A stretch of DNA of 64,000 bases from Bradyrhizobium sp. ORS 278 (GCF_000026145.1 NC_009445.1:4154001-4218000); one strand, 5' to 3'. Counted from the stretch's first letter, positions 45,499 through 55,403 are shown. Notes: generated by a model not told the origin, from the sequence alone. Numbers and translations are program-made.

Positions 45499-46662
45499 TC
45501 AGTCGGACGCGCCGCCTGCTTTGGGGACATCTCCCGCCGCGTGATCCGTCGCAGCGTCCGTGTCTGTGACGGGAGCCACCACATCCGGACGGATCGGCGT
45601 GACATTGGGCACGACAACCCCTGGCGGCGGGGTTTGAGGCTGCTGACCCTTCTGCGCGTGCGCGCTTTCTGCGTCCTCGGCTTGCGCCTGGTCCTCACGG
45701 TCAGGATCGCCCTTGATGCCATCGGCGACCTGCTCGATGGCCGCCAGCAGCACGGCGTCGCCGACGCGCTGCTGCAGAGACAGCCCGAGCTGGGTCATCT
45801 TGGCGCCATTGTCGAGATGCGGCTGCCGGGTCAGCGGCTCGATCTCCTTGAGCACCGCAGTCTTCGCAGCCTCCTGGGCGGCCGGGGAGCCGTAGCGCGA
45901 CATGATGAAGGCGATGTCGACGAGCAGCGGATAGGCCTTGTCGAAATCGGCCCGCTGCAGCGCGATGAAAACCTTCAGCTCGAGCTTGGCGGGGCCTTGA
46001 ATCTTTTCACCCAGCGCGGCGACCGCGGCTTCGAGCACCTGCTGCCCCACCGCGTTCATCAGCATGAGCCCGAGATTGAGCACCTTGACGCTGTCCGGCA
46101 TCCGCGTCGATGAGGCCAGCGCGTCGATCACTAGGCGAAACTTCTGCTGCTCGCTGGCCGGAATGTTCTGCATGAGCTCGAAGCAGAAGCTCGGCAGCGA
46201 GTCCCGGGCGAGCTCGAACGACACCCCCTGCATGATCCGGATGACCTCGGCCGACCGCGGCTTGGCTCGCTCGCGATCGCAGGCGCGATCGGTGGCGAAC
46301 AGGAGGATCTGGAAGAAGATCGCGGGCCCGACCGAAACATCGGTCTCCCCCACCTTCATCGAGAACAATGAACTGCGGAAGAATGCCATCGAGCCGAGGC
46401 TCGCGACCAGGGCCTGCACCAGGATCACCTGGTCCTGGGCGCCAAATTTGAAGTCGAAGTTTCGGATCAGCACGTAGGCGAACAGGGCGGCCAGCGCATT
46501 GACGAGAACGTAGGCGCGCGCCGGGCCGGTCTGGGCGGCGAGGAAGGGAGCATCCTTGTAGCGCGAGATGACCTCGGTGACGCCGACGGCCGCTCCGATC
46601 GACGGAACACCAAAATACCACAAATCAGACAGCTGCCACGCAATGCCGGCCGGATCCGCCAT
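45499..46662 (-). CDS. Membrane-anchored protein of unknown function
   Basis: 387 residues. N-terminal ~110 residues contain three or so hydrophobic segments (YFGVPSIGAAVGVTEVISRY, YVLVNALAALFAYVLI, VILVQALVASLGSMAFF), then a long helical cytoplasmic part (about 120-340) and an acidic/Pro-rich disordered tail. I do not recognise the family. ATG 46662 has GGAGG six bases upstream. It follows the winged-helix-like gene at 46-bp spacing and probably forms an operon with it, inserted between ssb and uvrA. Confidence 0.65.
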   Translation of the reverse strand: MADPAGIAWQLSDLWYFGVPSIGAAVGVTEVISRYKDAPFLAAQTGPARAYVLVNALAALFAYVLIRNFDFKFGAQDQVILVQALVASLGSMAFFRSSLFSMKVGETDVSVGPAIFFQILLFATDRACDRERAKPRSAEVIRIMQGVSFELARDSLPSFCFELMQNIPASEQQKFRLVIDALASSTRMPDSVKVLNLGLMLMNAVGQQVLEAAVAALGEKIQGPAKLELKVFIALQRADFDKAYPLLVDIAFIMSRYGSPAAQEAAKTAVLKEIEPLTRQPHLDNGAKMTQLGLSLQQRVGDAVLLAAIEQVADGIKGDPDREDQAQAEDAESAHAQKGQQPQTPPPGVVVPNVTPIRPDVVAPVTDTDAATDHAAGDVPKAGGASD

Positions 46663-46707
46663 GGTCGCCTCCCCCTGCGGGATGGACAACCTTAGCGGCA
46701 GAGTGGA

Positions 46708-47010
46708 TCAGGTCGCAACGATGGAATGCGCCTTCTGCCCCAGCGGCGTCAGCGACAGGCGGTCATCCGAGCCCTGCACCAGCTGATCCTGCTTGAGTCG
46801 ATGGATCGCAGCCTGCATCAGATCGGCCGACACGCCCGTGCTCGACTGCAGCGCGCCGATCGAGATCGCCTCGGCCCGTCCGATCAGCTTGAGCGCCTGG
46901 GATGCAACGGCATTCACGTCGGCCGGTCCGGCGCCGGCGCTACGCACGCGCTCCTCGGTCGAGAGCACATATGATCCGACATTGGCGCTTGATGAGGATG
47001 AGAACTGCAT
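46708..47010 (-). CDS. Small winged-helix-like protein
   Basis: 100 residues. A Ser-rich N terminus is followed by ALKLIGRAEAISIGALQSST, GVSADLMQAAIHRLKQDQLV and LSLTPLGQKAHSIV, a helix-turn-helix plus wing pattern as in small MarR/ArsR-like regulators. ATG 47010 with GGAG eight bases upstream is preferred to the longer frame. First gene of the operon with the membrane protein downstream; perhaps it regulates or partners it. Confidence 0.6.
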   Translation of the reverse strand: MQFSSSSSANVGSYVLSTEERVRSAGAGPADVNAVASQALKLIGRAEAISIGALQSSTGVSADLMQAAIHRLKQDQLVQGSDDRLSLTPLGQKAHSIVAT

Positions 47011-47322
47011 GGAGCATCTCCGGCGAATGGAGCATGACGCGGCCATCGCACTCGTATCGGTGACTACCATATGGGCCGCCCCGGCACCACGTCAAAGGCC
47101 GCTGCGAAGCCACGTTCCAGGCCTCCCCGCTGCAATGGTTCCGCTCCTGCCAGAAGCTGCCATATCGCGAGCGCATTGTTGATGATTCGCTGACGGCACT
47201 GGAAATCCAGGCCCGTTCTTCCTACGTTCCGACCATACCTTTCCCCCCTGGCGTCCGATGGCCGGCTTCCGGCGCAACGCGCCTGCAACGATGGCGCAGC
47301 CTTGCGCCGTGGGACGAACGTC
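47011..47322. other. Divergent control region before uvrA
   Basis: 312 bp between the winged-helix gene and uvrA. It contains the uvrA LexA box; nothing else could be assigned. Confidence 0.5.
47215..47229 (+). promoter_or_regulatory. LexA (SOS) box for uvrA
   Basis: GTTCTTCCTACGTTC, an exact GTTC-N7-GTTC, 94 bp before the uvrA ATG. Confidence 0.7.
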
Positions 47323-50316
47323 ATGGATGAAGTGCTCAAGGCCAAGCAGCGCGCGCAAGCCAACTCGTCGAGCCTGCGGGCGATCACCATCCGCGGCGCC
47401 CGCGAGCACAATCTGAAGAACATCGACGTCGAAATCCCGCGCGACAAGCTCGTGGTGTTCACCGGTCTCTCCGGCTCCGGCAAATCCTCGCTTGCCTTCG
47501 ACACGATCTATGCCGAGGGCCAGCGCCGCTACGTCGAATCGCTGTCGGCCTATGCGCGCCAGTTCCTGGAGATGATGCAGAAGCCGGATGTCGACCAGAT
47601 CGACGGCCTGTCGCCGGCGATCTCGATCGAGCAGAAGACGACCTCGAAAAATCCGCGCTCCACCGTCGGCACCGTCACCGAGATCTACGACTACATGCGG
47701 CTGCTGTGGGCGCGCGTCGGCGTGCCCTATTCGCCCGCCACGGGCCTGCCGATCGAGAGCCAGACGGTGTCGCAGATGGTCGACCGCGTGCTGGCGCTGC
47801 CCGAGGGCACCCGCCTGTATCTGCTTGCGCCGGTCGTGCGCGGCCGCAAGGGCGAGTACAAGAAGGAGCTCGCCGAGTACCTCAAGAAGGGCTTTCAGCG
47901 CGTCAAGATCGACGGCACCTTCCATGAGCTCGCCGAGGCTCCCACGCTCGACAAGAAGTTTCCGCACGACATCGACGTCGTCGTCGACCGCATCGTCGTG
48001 CGCCCGGACATCGGCCAGCGCCTCGCCGAAAGTTTCGAGACCGCGCTGAAGCTCGCCGAGGGCCTCGCCGTCGTCGAATTCGCCGATGCCCCTGCCTCCG
48101 CAGCGCCGGCCGAGGAGAAGGAAAAGAAGAAGACCGCCAAGATCCACGACAAGAGTGGGCCCGAGCGCATCCTGTTCTCGGAAAAGTTCGCCTGTCCCGT
48201 GTCCGGCTTCACCATCCCCGAGATCGAGCCGCGGCTGTTCTCGTTCAACAACCCCTACGGCGCCTGCCCGGAATGCGGCGGCCTCGGGGTCGAGCAGCAT
48301 GTCGACGCCGACCTGGTCATTCCCGACAAGGACCTCACCTTGCGCAAGGGCGCGATCGCGCCCTGGGCCAAGTCGTCCTCGCCCTATTACCTGCAGACGC
48401 TGACAGCGCTCGGCAAGTTCTACAAGTTCACGCTCGACACCAAGTGGAAGGACCTGCCGAAGAAGACGCAGAACGCGCTCTTACACGGCTCCGGCGACGA
48501 CGAGATCAAGTTCACCTATGAGGACGGCGTCCGCTCCTACGACACCAAGAAGCCGTTCGAGGGCGTCATCACCAACATCGAGCGCCGCTTCCGCGAGACC
48601 GAGAGCGAATGGGCCCGCGAGGAACTCGGCAAATATTTCAACGACGTGCCCTGCGCCGGCTGCAAGGGGTTCCGGCTCAAGCCGGAGGCGCTGAGCGTCA
48701 AGGTCGGCGGCAAGCATATCGGCGAGATCTCCGATCTCTCCGTCAAGGCCGCCGGCGAATGGTTCGCCGAGGTGCCGTCGCAGCTCAACGCGCAGCAGAC
48801 CGAGATCGCGACCCGCATCCTGAAGGAGATCCGCGATCGTCTCACCTTCCTGCTCGACGTCGGCCTGAACTACCTGACCCTCGCCCGCTCCTCCGGCACT
48901 TTGTCCGGCGGCGAGAGCCAACGCATCCGCCTGGCCTCGCAGATCGGCTCGGGCCTCACCGGCGTGCTCTACGTGCTGGACGAGCCCTCGATCGGCCTGC
49001 ATCAGCGCGACAACTCCCGCCTGCTCGACACCCTGAAGCGGCTGCGCGACCTCGGCAACACCGTGATCGTCGTCGAGCATGACGAAGACGCGATTCGTCT
49101 CGCCGACTACGTGCTCGACATCGGCCCGGGCGCCGGCACCCATGGCGGCCACATCGTCGCCGAGGGCACGCCGGCAGAGATCATGCGCAATCCGAAGTCG
49201 CTGACCGGCAAATATCTCACCGGCGAGCTCGAGGTCGAGGTCCCCGAGCGGCGGCCGCCGAACCATCGCCGCACCATCAAGGTCGTCAACGCCCGCGGCA
49301 ACAATCTTAAGAACGTTTCGGCGGAGATTCCGCTCGGGCTGTTCACGGCGATCACCGGCGTCTCCGGCGGCGGCAAGTCGACGCTGCTCATCGACACGCT
49401 CTACAAAGCGATCGCGCGCAAGCTCAACGGCGCCAATGAGGCAGCCGCGCCGCATGACCGGATCGAGGGACTGGAGCACATCGACAAGATCATCGACATC
49501 GACCAGTCGCCGATCGGCCGCACGCCGCGCTCCAACCCCGCGACCTATACCGGCGCGTTCACGCCGATCCGTGAATGGTTCGCCGGCCTGCCCGAGGCGA
49601 AGGCGCGCGGCTACGAGCCCGGCCGCTTCTCCTTCAACGTCAAGGGCGGCCGCTGCGAAGCCTGCCAGGGCGACGGCGTCATCAAGATCGAGATGCACTT
49701 CCTGCCGGACGTCTACGTCACCTGCGATGTCTGCAAGGGCAAGCGCTACAACCGCGAGACGCTCGACGTGCTGTTCAAGGGCAAGTCGATCGCCGACGTG
49801 CTCGACATGACCGTCGAGGAGGCCGCCGAGTTCTTCAAGGCGGTGCCGCGCGTGCGCGACACGTTCGAGACCTTGCGCCGCGTCGGCCTCGACTACATCC
49901 ATGTCGGCCAGCAGGCCACCACGCTGTCGGGCGGCGAGGCGCAGCGCGTCAAGCTCGCCAAGGAGCTGTCCAAGCGCGCCACCGGCCGCACGCTCTATAT
50001 CCTGGACGAGCCGACCACCGGCCTGCACTTCCACGACGTCAAGAAGCTCCTGGAGGTGCTGCACGAGCTGGTCGCGCAGGGCAACACGGTGGTCGTCATC
50101 GAGCACAATCTCGAGGTCATCAAGACCGCCGACTGGGTCATCGACCTCGGCCCCGAAGGCGGCGACGGCGGCGGCGAGATCGTCGCCTGGGGCCCGCCGG
50201 AGGACATCGTGAAAGCGCCGCGCAGCTACACAGGGCAATTCCTGAAGCCGGTGCTCGAGAAGTCAGCCAGGCCGAAGAAGCGCAGCCGCGGCGCGGCCAG
50301 CGAGGCGGCGGAGTAG
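47323..50316 (+). CDS. uvrA: Excinuclease ABC subunit A
   Basis: 997 residues. Damage-recognition ATPase of nucleotide excision repair. First Walker [15 protein letters not shown], UvrB-binding region [18 protein letters not shown] signatures [20 protein letters not shown] and [20 protein letters not shown], second Walker [10 protein letters not shown] and zinc modules [12 protein letters not shown] and [17 protein letters not shown]. The frame is open to 47302; ATG 47323 (MDEVLKAKQ) fits the family better. LexA box upstream. The downstream flank carries a palindromic repeat. Confidence 0.97.
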   Translation: MDEVLKAKQRAQANSSSLRAITIRGAREHNLKNIDVEIPRDKLVVFTGLSGSGKSSLAFDTIYAEGQRRYVESLSAYARQFLEMMQKPDVDQIDGLSPAISIEQKTTSKNPRSTVGTVTEIYDYMRLLWARVGVPYSPATGLPIESQTVSQMVDRVLALPEGTRLYLLAPVVRGRKGEYKKELAEYLKKGFQRVKIDGTFHELAEAPTLDKKFPHDIDVVVDRIVVRPDIGQRLAESFETALKLAEGLAVVEFADAPASAAPAEEKEKKKTAKIHDKSGPERILFSEKFACPVSGFTIPEIEPRLFSFNNPYGACPECGGLGVEQHVDADLVIPDKDLTLRKGAIAPWAKSSSPYYLQTLTALGKFYKFTLDTKWKDLPKKTQNALLHGSGDDEIKFTYEDGVRSYDTKKPFEGVITNIERRFRETESEWAREELGKYFNDVPCAGCKGFRLKPEALSVKVGGKHIGEISDLSVKAAGEWFAEVPSQLNAQQTEIATRILKEIRDRLTFLLDVGLNYLTLARSSGTLSGGESQRIRLASQIGSGLTGVLYVLDEPSIGLHQRDNSRLLDTLKRLRDLGNTVIVVEHDEDAIRLADYVLDIGPGAGTHGGHIVAEGTPAEIMRNPKSLTGKYLTGELEVEVPERRPPNHRRTIKVVNARGNNLKNVSAEIPLGLFTAITGVSGGGKSTLLIDTLYKAIARKLNGANEAAAPHDRIEGLEHIDKIIDIDQSPIGRTPRSNPATYTGAFTPIREWFAGLPEAKARGYEPGRFSFNVKGGRCEACQGDGVIKIEMHFLPDVYVTCDVCKGKRYNRETLDVLFKGKSIADVLDMTVEEAAEFFKAVPRVRDTFETLRRVGLDYIHVGQQATTLSGGEAQRVKLAKELSKRATGRTLYILDEPTTGLHFHDVKKLLEVLHELVAQGNTVVVIEHNLEVIKTADWVIDLGPEGGDGGGEIVAWGPPEDIVKAPRSYTGQFLKPVLEKSARPKKRSRGAASEAAE

Positions 50317-50339
50317 TGCGTCGTTGGATCTTGGAGGAG

Positions 50340-50401
50340 GAGCGCAGCGACATCCGGGTTCATCGCTGACATCCGAGGAGAACCCGGATGTCGCTGCGCT
50401 C
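50340..50401. repeat. Palindromic repeat family C, copy 1
   Basis: A perfect 21-nt inverted repeat (GAGCGCAGCGACATCCGGG-TT and its inverse) around a 20-nt loop, 24 bp after the uvrA stop; may serve as its transcript end. A diverged copy follows the next gene. Confidence 0.8.
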
Positions 50402-50573
50402 ATCCGTGCTACGCGTCTCCGCCGAAGCCCTCTGGGCGCGGGTGGAGCAATCCAAGTTTCCGCCCAAAACTCTGGATGGCTTCGAGGCTCCGACGAGCCG
50501 TGCAGTCAGGGGCCGGATCGCACCGCCTGTCAGGCCTGTTATCTCACATCGCGATGATCCCGGAACGCCAAGC

Positions 50574-51227
50574 ATGCCGATGCCCTACTCCCTGGTCATC
50601 TTCGATCTGGACGGCACGCTGGCCGACAGCCTCCCCTGGTTCCGGCGCAACGTGAATATCGTGGCGGCGCGCTATCGCTTCCGTCCCGTGATCGACGAGG
50701 ATGTCGAGCTGCTGCGGCACTCCTCGACCGCCGAGGTGCTGAACCATCTCGGCGTCGCGCGCTGGAAGCTGCCGCTGATCGCGCGGCACATCCGCAAGCT
50801 CAAGACCGAGCAGGCCGCCAGCATTCCGCTGTTTGCCGGTGTCGAGCAGATGCTGGCGACGCTGGCCGGCGCCGGTGTCCGCCTCGCGCTGGTGTCGTCC
50901 GACACCGAGGCCAACGCGCGCCAGAAGCTCGGCGCCTCCGCGCGGCTGTTCGCCGCCTTCGACTGCTCGGCCTCCTTGTATGGCAAGGCGAAGAAGTTCA
51001 GGCGCGTCGTGAAGCGCGCCGGCGCTGATCCCGCCGCAGTGATCGCCATCGGCGACGAGACCCGCGACATTGAAGCCGCCCGTGCCGCCGGCATCGCCTT
51101 CGGCGCGGTGACCTGGGGCTACGCCGCGGAGAAGGCGCTGCGCGACCGCGGCCCGGAGATGGTGTTCACGCGGATGGAGGAGATCGTGGAGCGGTTGGTG
51201 GTGCGGGACTCGTCGCCAGAGGCGTAG
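50574..51227 (+). CDS. HAD-superfamily hydrolase, phosphoglycolate phosphatase-like
   Basis: 217 residues. HAD motifs: I, FDLDGTLADS with the nucleophile Asp; II, LVSSDTE; III, Lys in GKAKKFRRVV; IV, IGDETRDIEAA. A helical cap (about 20-85) resembles Gph-type enzymes. The frame is open upstream, but ATG 50574 starts four residues before the first strand. Substrate unknown. Its TAG stop lies within a palindromic repeat, and another copy lies upstream, so it is bracketed by the repeats. Confidence 0.85.
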   Translation: MPMPYSLVIFDLDGTLADSLPWFRRNVNIVAARYRFRPVIDEDVELLRHSSTAEVLNHLGVARWKLPLIARHIRKLKTEQAASIPLFAGVEQMLATLAGAGVRLALVSSDTEANARQKLGASARLFAAFDCSASLYGKAKKFRRVVKRAGADPAAVIAIGDETRDIEAARAAGIAFGAVTWGYAAEKALRDRGPEMVFTRMEEIVERLVVRDSSPEA

Positions 51228-51307
51228 CCCGGATCAGCGCGGCGACATCAGGGGTCTCATCCGACATCAGCGCTGAACCCGGATGTCGCTATCGCTCATC
51301 CGGGCTA
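51224..51307. repeat. Palindromic repeat family C, copy 2
   Basis: GTAGCCCGGATCAGCG at the left and CGCTCATCCGGGCTAC at the right, with the GCGACATC / GATGTCGC inner arms of copy 1. It overlaps the HAD gene's stop codon. Confidence 0.75.
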
Positions 51308-51313
51308 CGGGAA

Positions 51314-52279
51314 TCACCGCCGCAGGAACGCGCCGAACGCGCGCGGGCCGTCGCCGACCTTGATCTCGGCCGTCACCTTCAGCGCCGCGGCGTCGATGAC
51401 GCTGAGGATGTTGCTCTCCCAATTCGCGACGATGATGCGCTGGCCATCGGCGGTGGCCTCGATGCCCTCGGGATAGTCTCCGACGGTGATGCGCTTGAGC
51501 GGCTGCTGGCTCGCCACATCGAACACGCTCACCGTGCCGTCATACTGATCAGTGACGAAGCCCCTGCCCTGCGCGAGCGCCACGGCATAGGGCCGCAGGC
51601 CCGTCTTGATGCGAGCGATCTCGCGGCCCTCGGCGAGATCGATCACCGAAACGTCGTTGGAGCCGACATTGGCGGTGTAGGCGCGCTTGCCCTCCGTGTC
51701 GATGGTGACGCCGAACGGCCGCGTGCCAACCTTGATGGTCCTGAGCCGCTGCCGTGTGGCGGTGTCGCTCACCGAGACCATGTCGTCGTCACGGTCGGCC
51801 GAGAGCAGCAGCTTGCCGTCCGCCGTCACCGCGAGCCCCGAAGGCGAGGCGCCGACCGCGATGCTGCCAGTGACCTTCAAGGTCTTGGCATCGATGACGC
51901 GGATCGCCGCATTGTACCAATCGGCGACGTAGACCGTTGCTCCGTCCGGCGCCACCGCAATCCCGAGCGGCCCGCCGCCGACCTCGACGCGGCCGACGAC
52001 TTTTCGCGCAACAGCATCGATGATGCTGACGGCCTTGTCGTCCGGGCTGGCCACATAGGCGAAGCGCCCGTCAGCGGCAACCGCGACGCCGGCAGGCTTG
52101 CCGCCGATCGGAATCGTTGCGACCGGCTTGGACGTCGCGAGATCGACGATGGTGAGATCGTCGCTGAGCTGATTGGTGACGAAAGCTTCCTCGGCGTGGA
52201 TCGGGACGGAGCCGAACAGAAAAGCTCCGAGAACGCCAAGGAGGAGAAATCGTGCTCGCCGCTGGAGCCGAGATGGCAT
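51314..52279 (-). CDS. Exported YncE-type beta-propeller protein
   Basis: 321 residues. Signal peptide (RARFLLLGVLGAFLFGSVPI, cut at HAE) followed by seven YVTN-type blades such as VTNQLSDDLTIVDLATSKPV and VADWYNAAIRVIDAKTLKV. Periplasmic propellers of this type are often linked with PQQ-dependent alcohol oxidation. An in-frame start just after the upstream stop (ATG near 52348, GGAG upstream) would bury the signal peptide, so ATG 52279 is chosen, although its own ribosome site is poor. It forms an operon with the SRPBCC gene. Confidence 0.8.
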   Translation of the reverse strand: MPSRLQRRARFLLLGVLGAFLFGSVPIHAEEAFVTNQLSDDLTIVDLATSKPVATIPIGGKPAGVAVAADGRFAYVASPDDKAVSIIDAVARKVVGRVEVGGGPLGIAVAPDGATVYVADWYNAAIRVIDAKTLKVTGSIAVGASPSGLAVTADGKLLLSADRDDDMVSVSDTATRQRLRTIKVGTRPFGVTIDTEGKRAYTANVGSNDVSVIDLAEGREIARIKTGLRPYAVALAQGRGFVTDQYDGTVSVFDVASQQPLKRITVGDYPEGIEATADGQRIIVANWESNILSVIDAAALKVTAEIKVGDGPRAFGAFLRR

Positions 52280-52359
52280 GTCATCGACGGTCGGCTCCCT
52301 CTCGCCGTAACAACGGGCAGAGGGAGCGCCCTGCGCCTGGAGCAACATGGTCACTCCGA

Positions 52360-52929
52360 TCAGCTTCCGCTCTCCACCTTCGTCTTCAGCCCCTCGAGCC
52401 CGCCCTTGTACAATCCGGTCACCGCGTTCACGGCCGCCTCGTCGCTGAGCTCCGGCGGAGGATCATTGTTGGGGAAGCCGCGGTAGAAGGCGCCGGTCCA
52501 TTCGACGACGCTGCCCTTGCCGTCGGCGCTCGGCGTCACCGCGATGGTCGACGAGTAGTTCGTCACCGGCAGCACCTTCACGTCGACAGCCGTGATGCGG
52601 TACGAGTAGCTCATCTTCTCGGCGTCGTATTTGTACAGCTCCTCGTCGACGGTCGCGCCGCCCTTCAGGGTCAGCTTGCGGGTCGCGCCGATCTCGTTGC
52701 CCTTGTCGCCCGCGGTCTTGTCGACGACGCCGAGCCAGCTCATGTCCTGAAAATTGCCCATGACCGCCCACACCTTCGCGGGCGCGGCGTTGATCTCGAC
52801 ATGCTCCTGCACCTTGCGCCGGGTGGGCCCATGCGCATCCGCCGTGGTCAGGGCCGTGATCGTCAGGGCCGTCGTCACGATCGCGAGCGCCGCCACAGGG
52901 GTCAGCGACTTGCCGAACACCATCCTCAT
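52360..52929 (-). CDS. Exported SRPBCC/MxaD-like protein
   Basis: 189 residues. Signal peptide (SLTPVAALAIVTTALTITAL, cut at ADA-HGP) then an SRPBCC fold: KVQEHVEINAAPAKVWAVMG, NFQDMSWLGVV, GATRKLTLKGG and a C-terminal helix. Similar proteins (MxaD) occur with methanol dehydrogenase genes, and the beta-propeller downstream fits such a setting, but no dehydrogenase is in the window. GAGGAAACGAG precedes ATG 52929. Confidence 0.75.
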   Translation of the reverse strand: MRMVFGKSLTPVAALAIVTTALTITALTTADAHGPTRRKVQEHVEINAAPAKVWAVMGNFQDMSWLGVVDKTAGDKGNEIGATRKLTLKGGATVDEELYKYDAEKMSYSYRITAVDVKVLPVTNYSSTIAVTPSADGKGSVVEWTGAFYRGFPNNDPPPELSDEAAVNAVTGLYKGGLEGLKTKVESGS

Positions 52930-53034
52930 CTCGTTTCCTCGGTCTCTTTCATTGGCCGGCACATCTGCGCTCGGCGGCGTCATCTTTGCACCGCTCCGGA
53001 TTGTTGCAACAAAAAAGACGGCGTCGTGGCCGCC

Positions 53035-53721
53035 TCACTCCGCGCCGCAGCAGCGCTTGAATTTCTGGCCGGAACCACACGGACAGGGGTCGTTGCGGCC
53101 GGTCTTGCCGAGCGAGGCGAACGGATTGGGGCGCTCGGCAAAGTCGGGCGTGCCGGGCAAGGAGACCCCGCTCTGCCGATGGCGATAGAGAGTGAGAACG
53201 GACTCCCGCGCGAGAATGGCCATCTTGTCGCTCAGCCTGCCGAGCTCGACCGGATCGCTGTGCTCGTCGAGCACGGCATCGATCGCCATCATCAGGTTCA
53301 GGGCCGCCCCCCTCACCTCATCATCGCCGACCTGCCGATAGGCGATGAAGCGCTCGCGACGCAGTGCCACTGCGGCGGCAAAGCCCTCGACCCACAGCTC
53401 CCAGATCACCTCGCCGCCACGCTCGACCGGAAAGCGGGGCTGGTACAGCTCCGGGCTACGCGCCAGCGTCCGCGCGATCTCGTCGTGATACGCGGCCACC
53501 AGCTCGAGCACCGCATTGGCGTGGTCGATGCTCGCAAACACCGAGCGTATCCCCTTGCCGAGTCCGAATGCGGCTGAGAACCATTCACCGGCCGGAACCT
53601 GCTCGGGCAAAGTCAGAAGACCGGCGATGAAGCCATCGAGTTCCTCCAGCACCATGGCCCGATCGTCGAGCGCGAGCAGCGCCTGCTCCAGCGCCGCGTG
53701 AGAGTTGGTCTGATCCGCCAT
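53035..53721 (-). CDS. UPF0149 (YecA/YgfB-like) protein with SEC-C motif
   Basis: 228 residues. The N-terminal part (ALLALDDRAMVLEELDGFIA) is the YgfB/YecA helical domain; the tail NDPCPCGSGQKFKRCCG is a SEC-C zinc-binding motif as at the end of SecA. Role unknown, possibly linked to translation or secretion quality control. ATG 53721 with AGGG upstream. Confidence 0.88.
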   Translation of the reverse strand: MADQTNSHAALEQALLALDDRAMVLEELDGFIAGLLTLPEQVPAGEWFSAAFGLGKGIRSVFASIDHANAVLELVAAYHDEIARTLARSPELYQPRFPVERGGEVIWELWVEGFAAAVALRRERFIAYRQVGDDEVRGAALNLMMAIDAVLDEHSDPVELGRLSDKMAILARESVLTLYRHRQSGVSLPGTPDFAERPNPFASLGKTGRNDPCPCGSGQKFKRCCGAE

Positions 53722-54177
53722 CTGCAACCCTGCTCTTGCCCCGCCGACATCCCGGCCTGATTTGCCCGACGCCCGGGCCGACGAAGCAGCGAGGTGGCAT
53801 TTTTGACATCAAACCGATGCTGCGCGCAAAATCTAAATTTCAGAGCGCGATCAGCTGGATCGCCCCTGTCCAGACCCGCCTTGAAAAATATTCCGCTTTC
53901 GTCTTTGTCGAATTTCGGTTTTCCTGTCGCCGTCCTGCCCGCACGAGAGGGGCGCGTCGCGGTCGTCACGGGCGTTGCGGGCGGGATGCGATGGACGTCA
54001 CGGGCCCGGTGCTTTTGCGCAAGACGACGGGCTGCGGGGCGGACGGCGAAATCGTGTGGTCCCGACCTCCCGACGCTGAGGTCAAATCGCAGGCGTTAGC
54101 TGACGCGGCGCTTGCGATGACGGTGGCCAGAAAGCCCGGTGCACCGAGGAGAGCGCGTATAAGCCGTTAAAACCGTC

Positions 54178-54282
54178 GCGCAGGGAAGGCCGGTGTGTAG
54201 CGGCCAATCCTGTGGTGACTGCCGCCTGCTTTTTTTCTGCAGGCGGGCCATGGGTGCGGCCTGCACCCGGCCTTCCCTGCGC
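54178..54282 (+). repeat. Structured repeat family D with internal terminator-like hairpin
   Basis: Outer 16-nt perfect inverted repeat GCGCAGGGAAGGCCGG / CCGGCCTTCCCTGCGC encloses CCGCCTGC-T7-C-TGCAGGCGG, a hairpin with the T-run inside its loop, and the invariant-looking TGTGGTGACTGCCGCCTGC. I recall very similar sequences scattered in Bradyrhizobium genomes. Could be a mobile palindrome or a structured RNA. Confidence 0.75.
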
Positions 54283-54393
54283 CCTCTCACTTCAGGAGGG
54301 CGGACTGAAAGTCGAAAGCTCGGGTGCGGAGGCACCGCGAGAATGGTGCTTCATGCCAAGTTGTTGCGCAACACGATCGCTCCACACTCCCCT

Positions 54394-54495
54394 GTCATCG
54401 CCCGGCTTGACCGGGCGATCCAGTATTCCAGAGACGTTCATTGTTGATCGATGGGCCGCGGCGTACTGGATCGCCCGGTCAAGCCGGGCGATGAC
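54394..54495. repeat. Palindromic repeat family A, copy 2
   Basis: 102 bp with perfect 32-nt terminal inverted repeats beginning GTCATCGCCCGGCTTGACCG and ending ATCCAGTA inward. Same outer GTCAT and inner ATCCAGTA as the copy at 29722. Confidence 0.85.
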
Positions 54496-54557
54496 AGCTT
54501 TGTTGTGGTTTCTGGCTGGGCGAAGCAATGCAGGCTGGCCACGGCGATCCCTAACCC

Positions 54558-55328
54558 TCACTCCGCCAACACACCCTGCACGAACCCGTCCGGATCGTTG
54601 CAGAACTCGCGCAGCGCCTTGAAATGATCGGTGTCCTGCACGCGCACGGGCTCGAGGCCGTATTTCGTCAGCCGCAGCAGGGTTGCGCCGGGATAGGCCA
54701 TCAGGACGGGCGAATGCGTCGCCATCAGCACCTGACAATGACTGGCCTCATCCATCCGCCGCATGAGCTTCAGAAACTCGATCTGCCGCGCCGGAGACAG
54801 CGCCGATTCCGGCTCGTCGAAGATGTAGAGGCCTTGGCGCTGGCAGCGCTCCTCGAAGAAGCGCAGGAAGCCCTCGCCATGGGAATGCGACAGGAAGTCG
54901 GGCGGCGGCCCGCCGAGCGGATCGTCCAGCGCGGCTTCATCGAGATAGCGCGCCACCGAGAAGAAGCTCTCGGCGCGGAAGAACCAGCCTTTGGTGATCT
55001 TGGGCAGCCACGCCGCACGAAGGGCCTTTCCCAACGCGCCACCCATGCGCTCAATCGCGCGGCCATGATCGACCGGCATGTACCCCTTGCCGCCGCCGGC
55101 CTCGTCATAGCCGGCGAGTGCGGCGATGCCTTCGAGCAGGGTCGATTTGCCGGTGCCGTTCTCGCCGACGATGATGGTGATGGCGCTCGTGAAGCCGAGC
55201 TCGAACTCGTCGTGCAGGAACGACAGGCAGAACGGATAGGCGGCGCGGTCGGTGATCTTGGCGGGATCGAGCCACAGTCGCTTCAGATAGGGTGCGCGCA
55301 GCCTGATCTCGCGCTGCTTCCTGGCCAT
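54558..55328 (-). CDS. AAA ATPase of the predicted-ATPase (YhaN/OLD-like) type
   Basis: 256 residues. Walker A VGENGTGKSTLLEGIAAL, ABC-like signature region FLSHSHGEGFL, Walker B GLYIFDEPESALSP and the H-loop MATHSPVLMAYPGATLL. Single-domain members are annotated as predicted ATPases, sometimes with nucleases or defence genes; no partner is nearby. The longer frame to 55370 is less likely; ATG 55328 opens MARKQREIRLRAPYL. Confidence 0.85.
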   Translation of the reverse strand: MARKQREIRLRAPYLKRLWLDPAKITDRAAYPFCLSFLHDEFELGFTSAITIIVGENGTGKSTLLEGIAALAGYDEAGGGKGYMPVDHGRAIERMGGALGKALRAAWLPKITKGWFFRAESFFSVARYLDEAALDDPLGGPPPDFLSHSHGEGFLRFFEERCQRQGLYIFDEPESALSPARQIEFLKLMRRMDEASHCQVLMATHSPVLMAYPGATLLRLTKYGLEPVRVQDTDHFKALREFCNDPDGFVQGVLAE

Positions 55329-55403
55329 GACGCTTTCACAACCTTGCTGACAACCAATACAATGTTGCACATTGCGGCCGAGCCGGCCATCGGCGCGACC
55401 TTG

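Larger units (their letters stand above)
53722..54557. other. Long non-coding stretch with two structured repeats
   Basis: 836 bp. Open frames on + and - are Arg-rich shadows lacking ribosome sites. It holds the family D element (54178-54282) and family A copy 2 (54394-54495). Confidence 0.6.
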
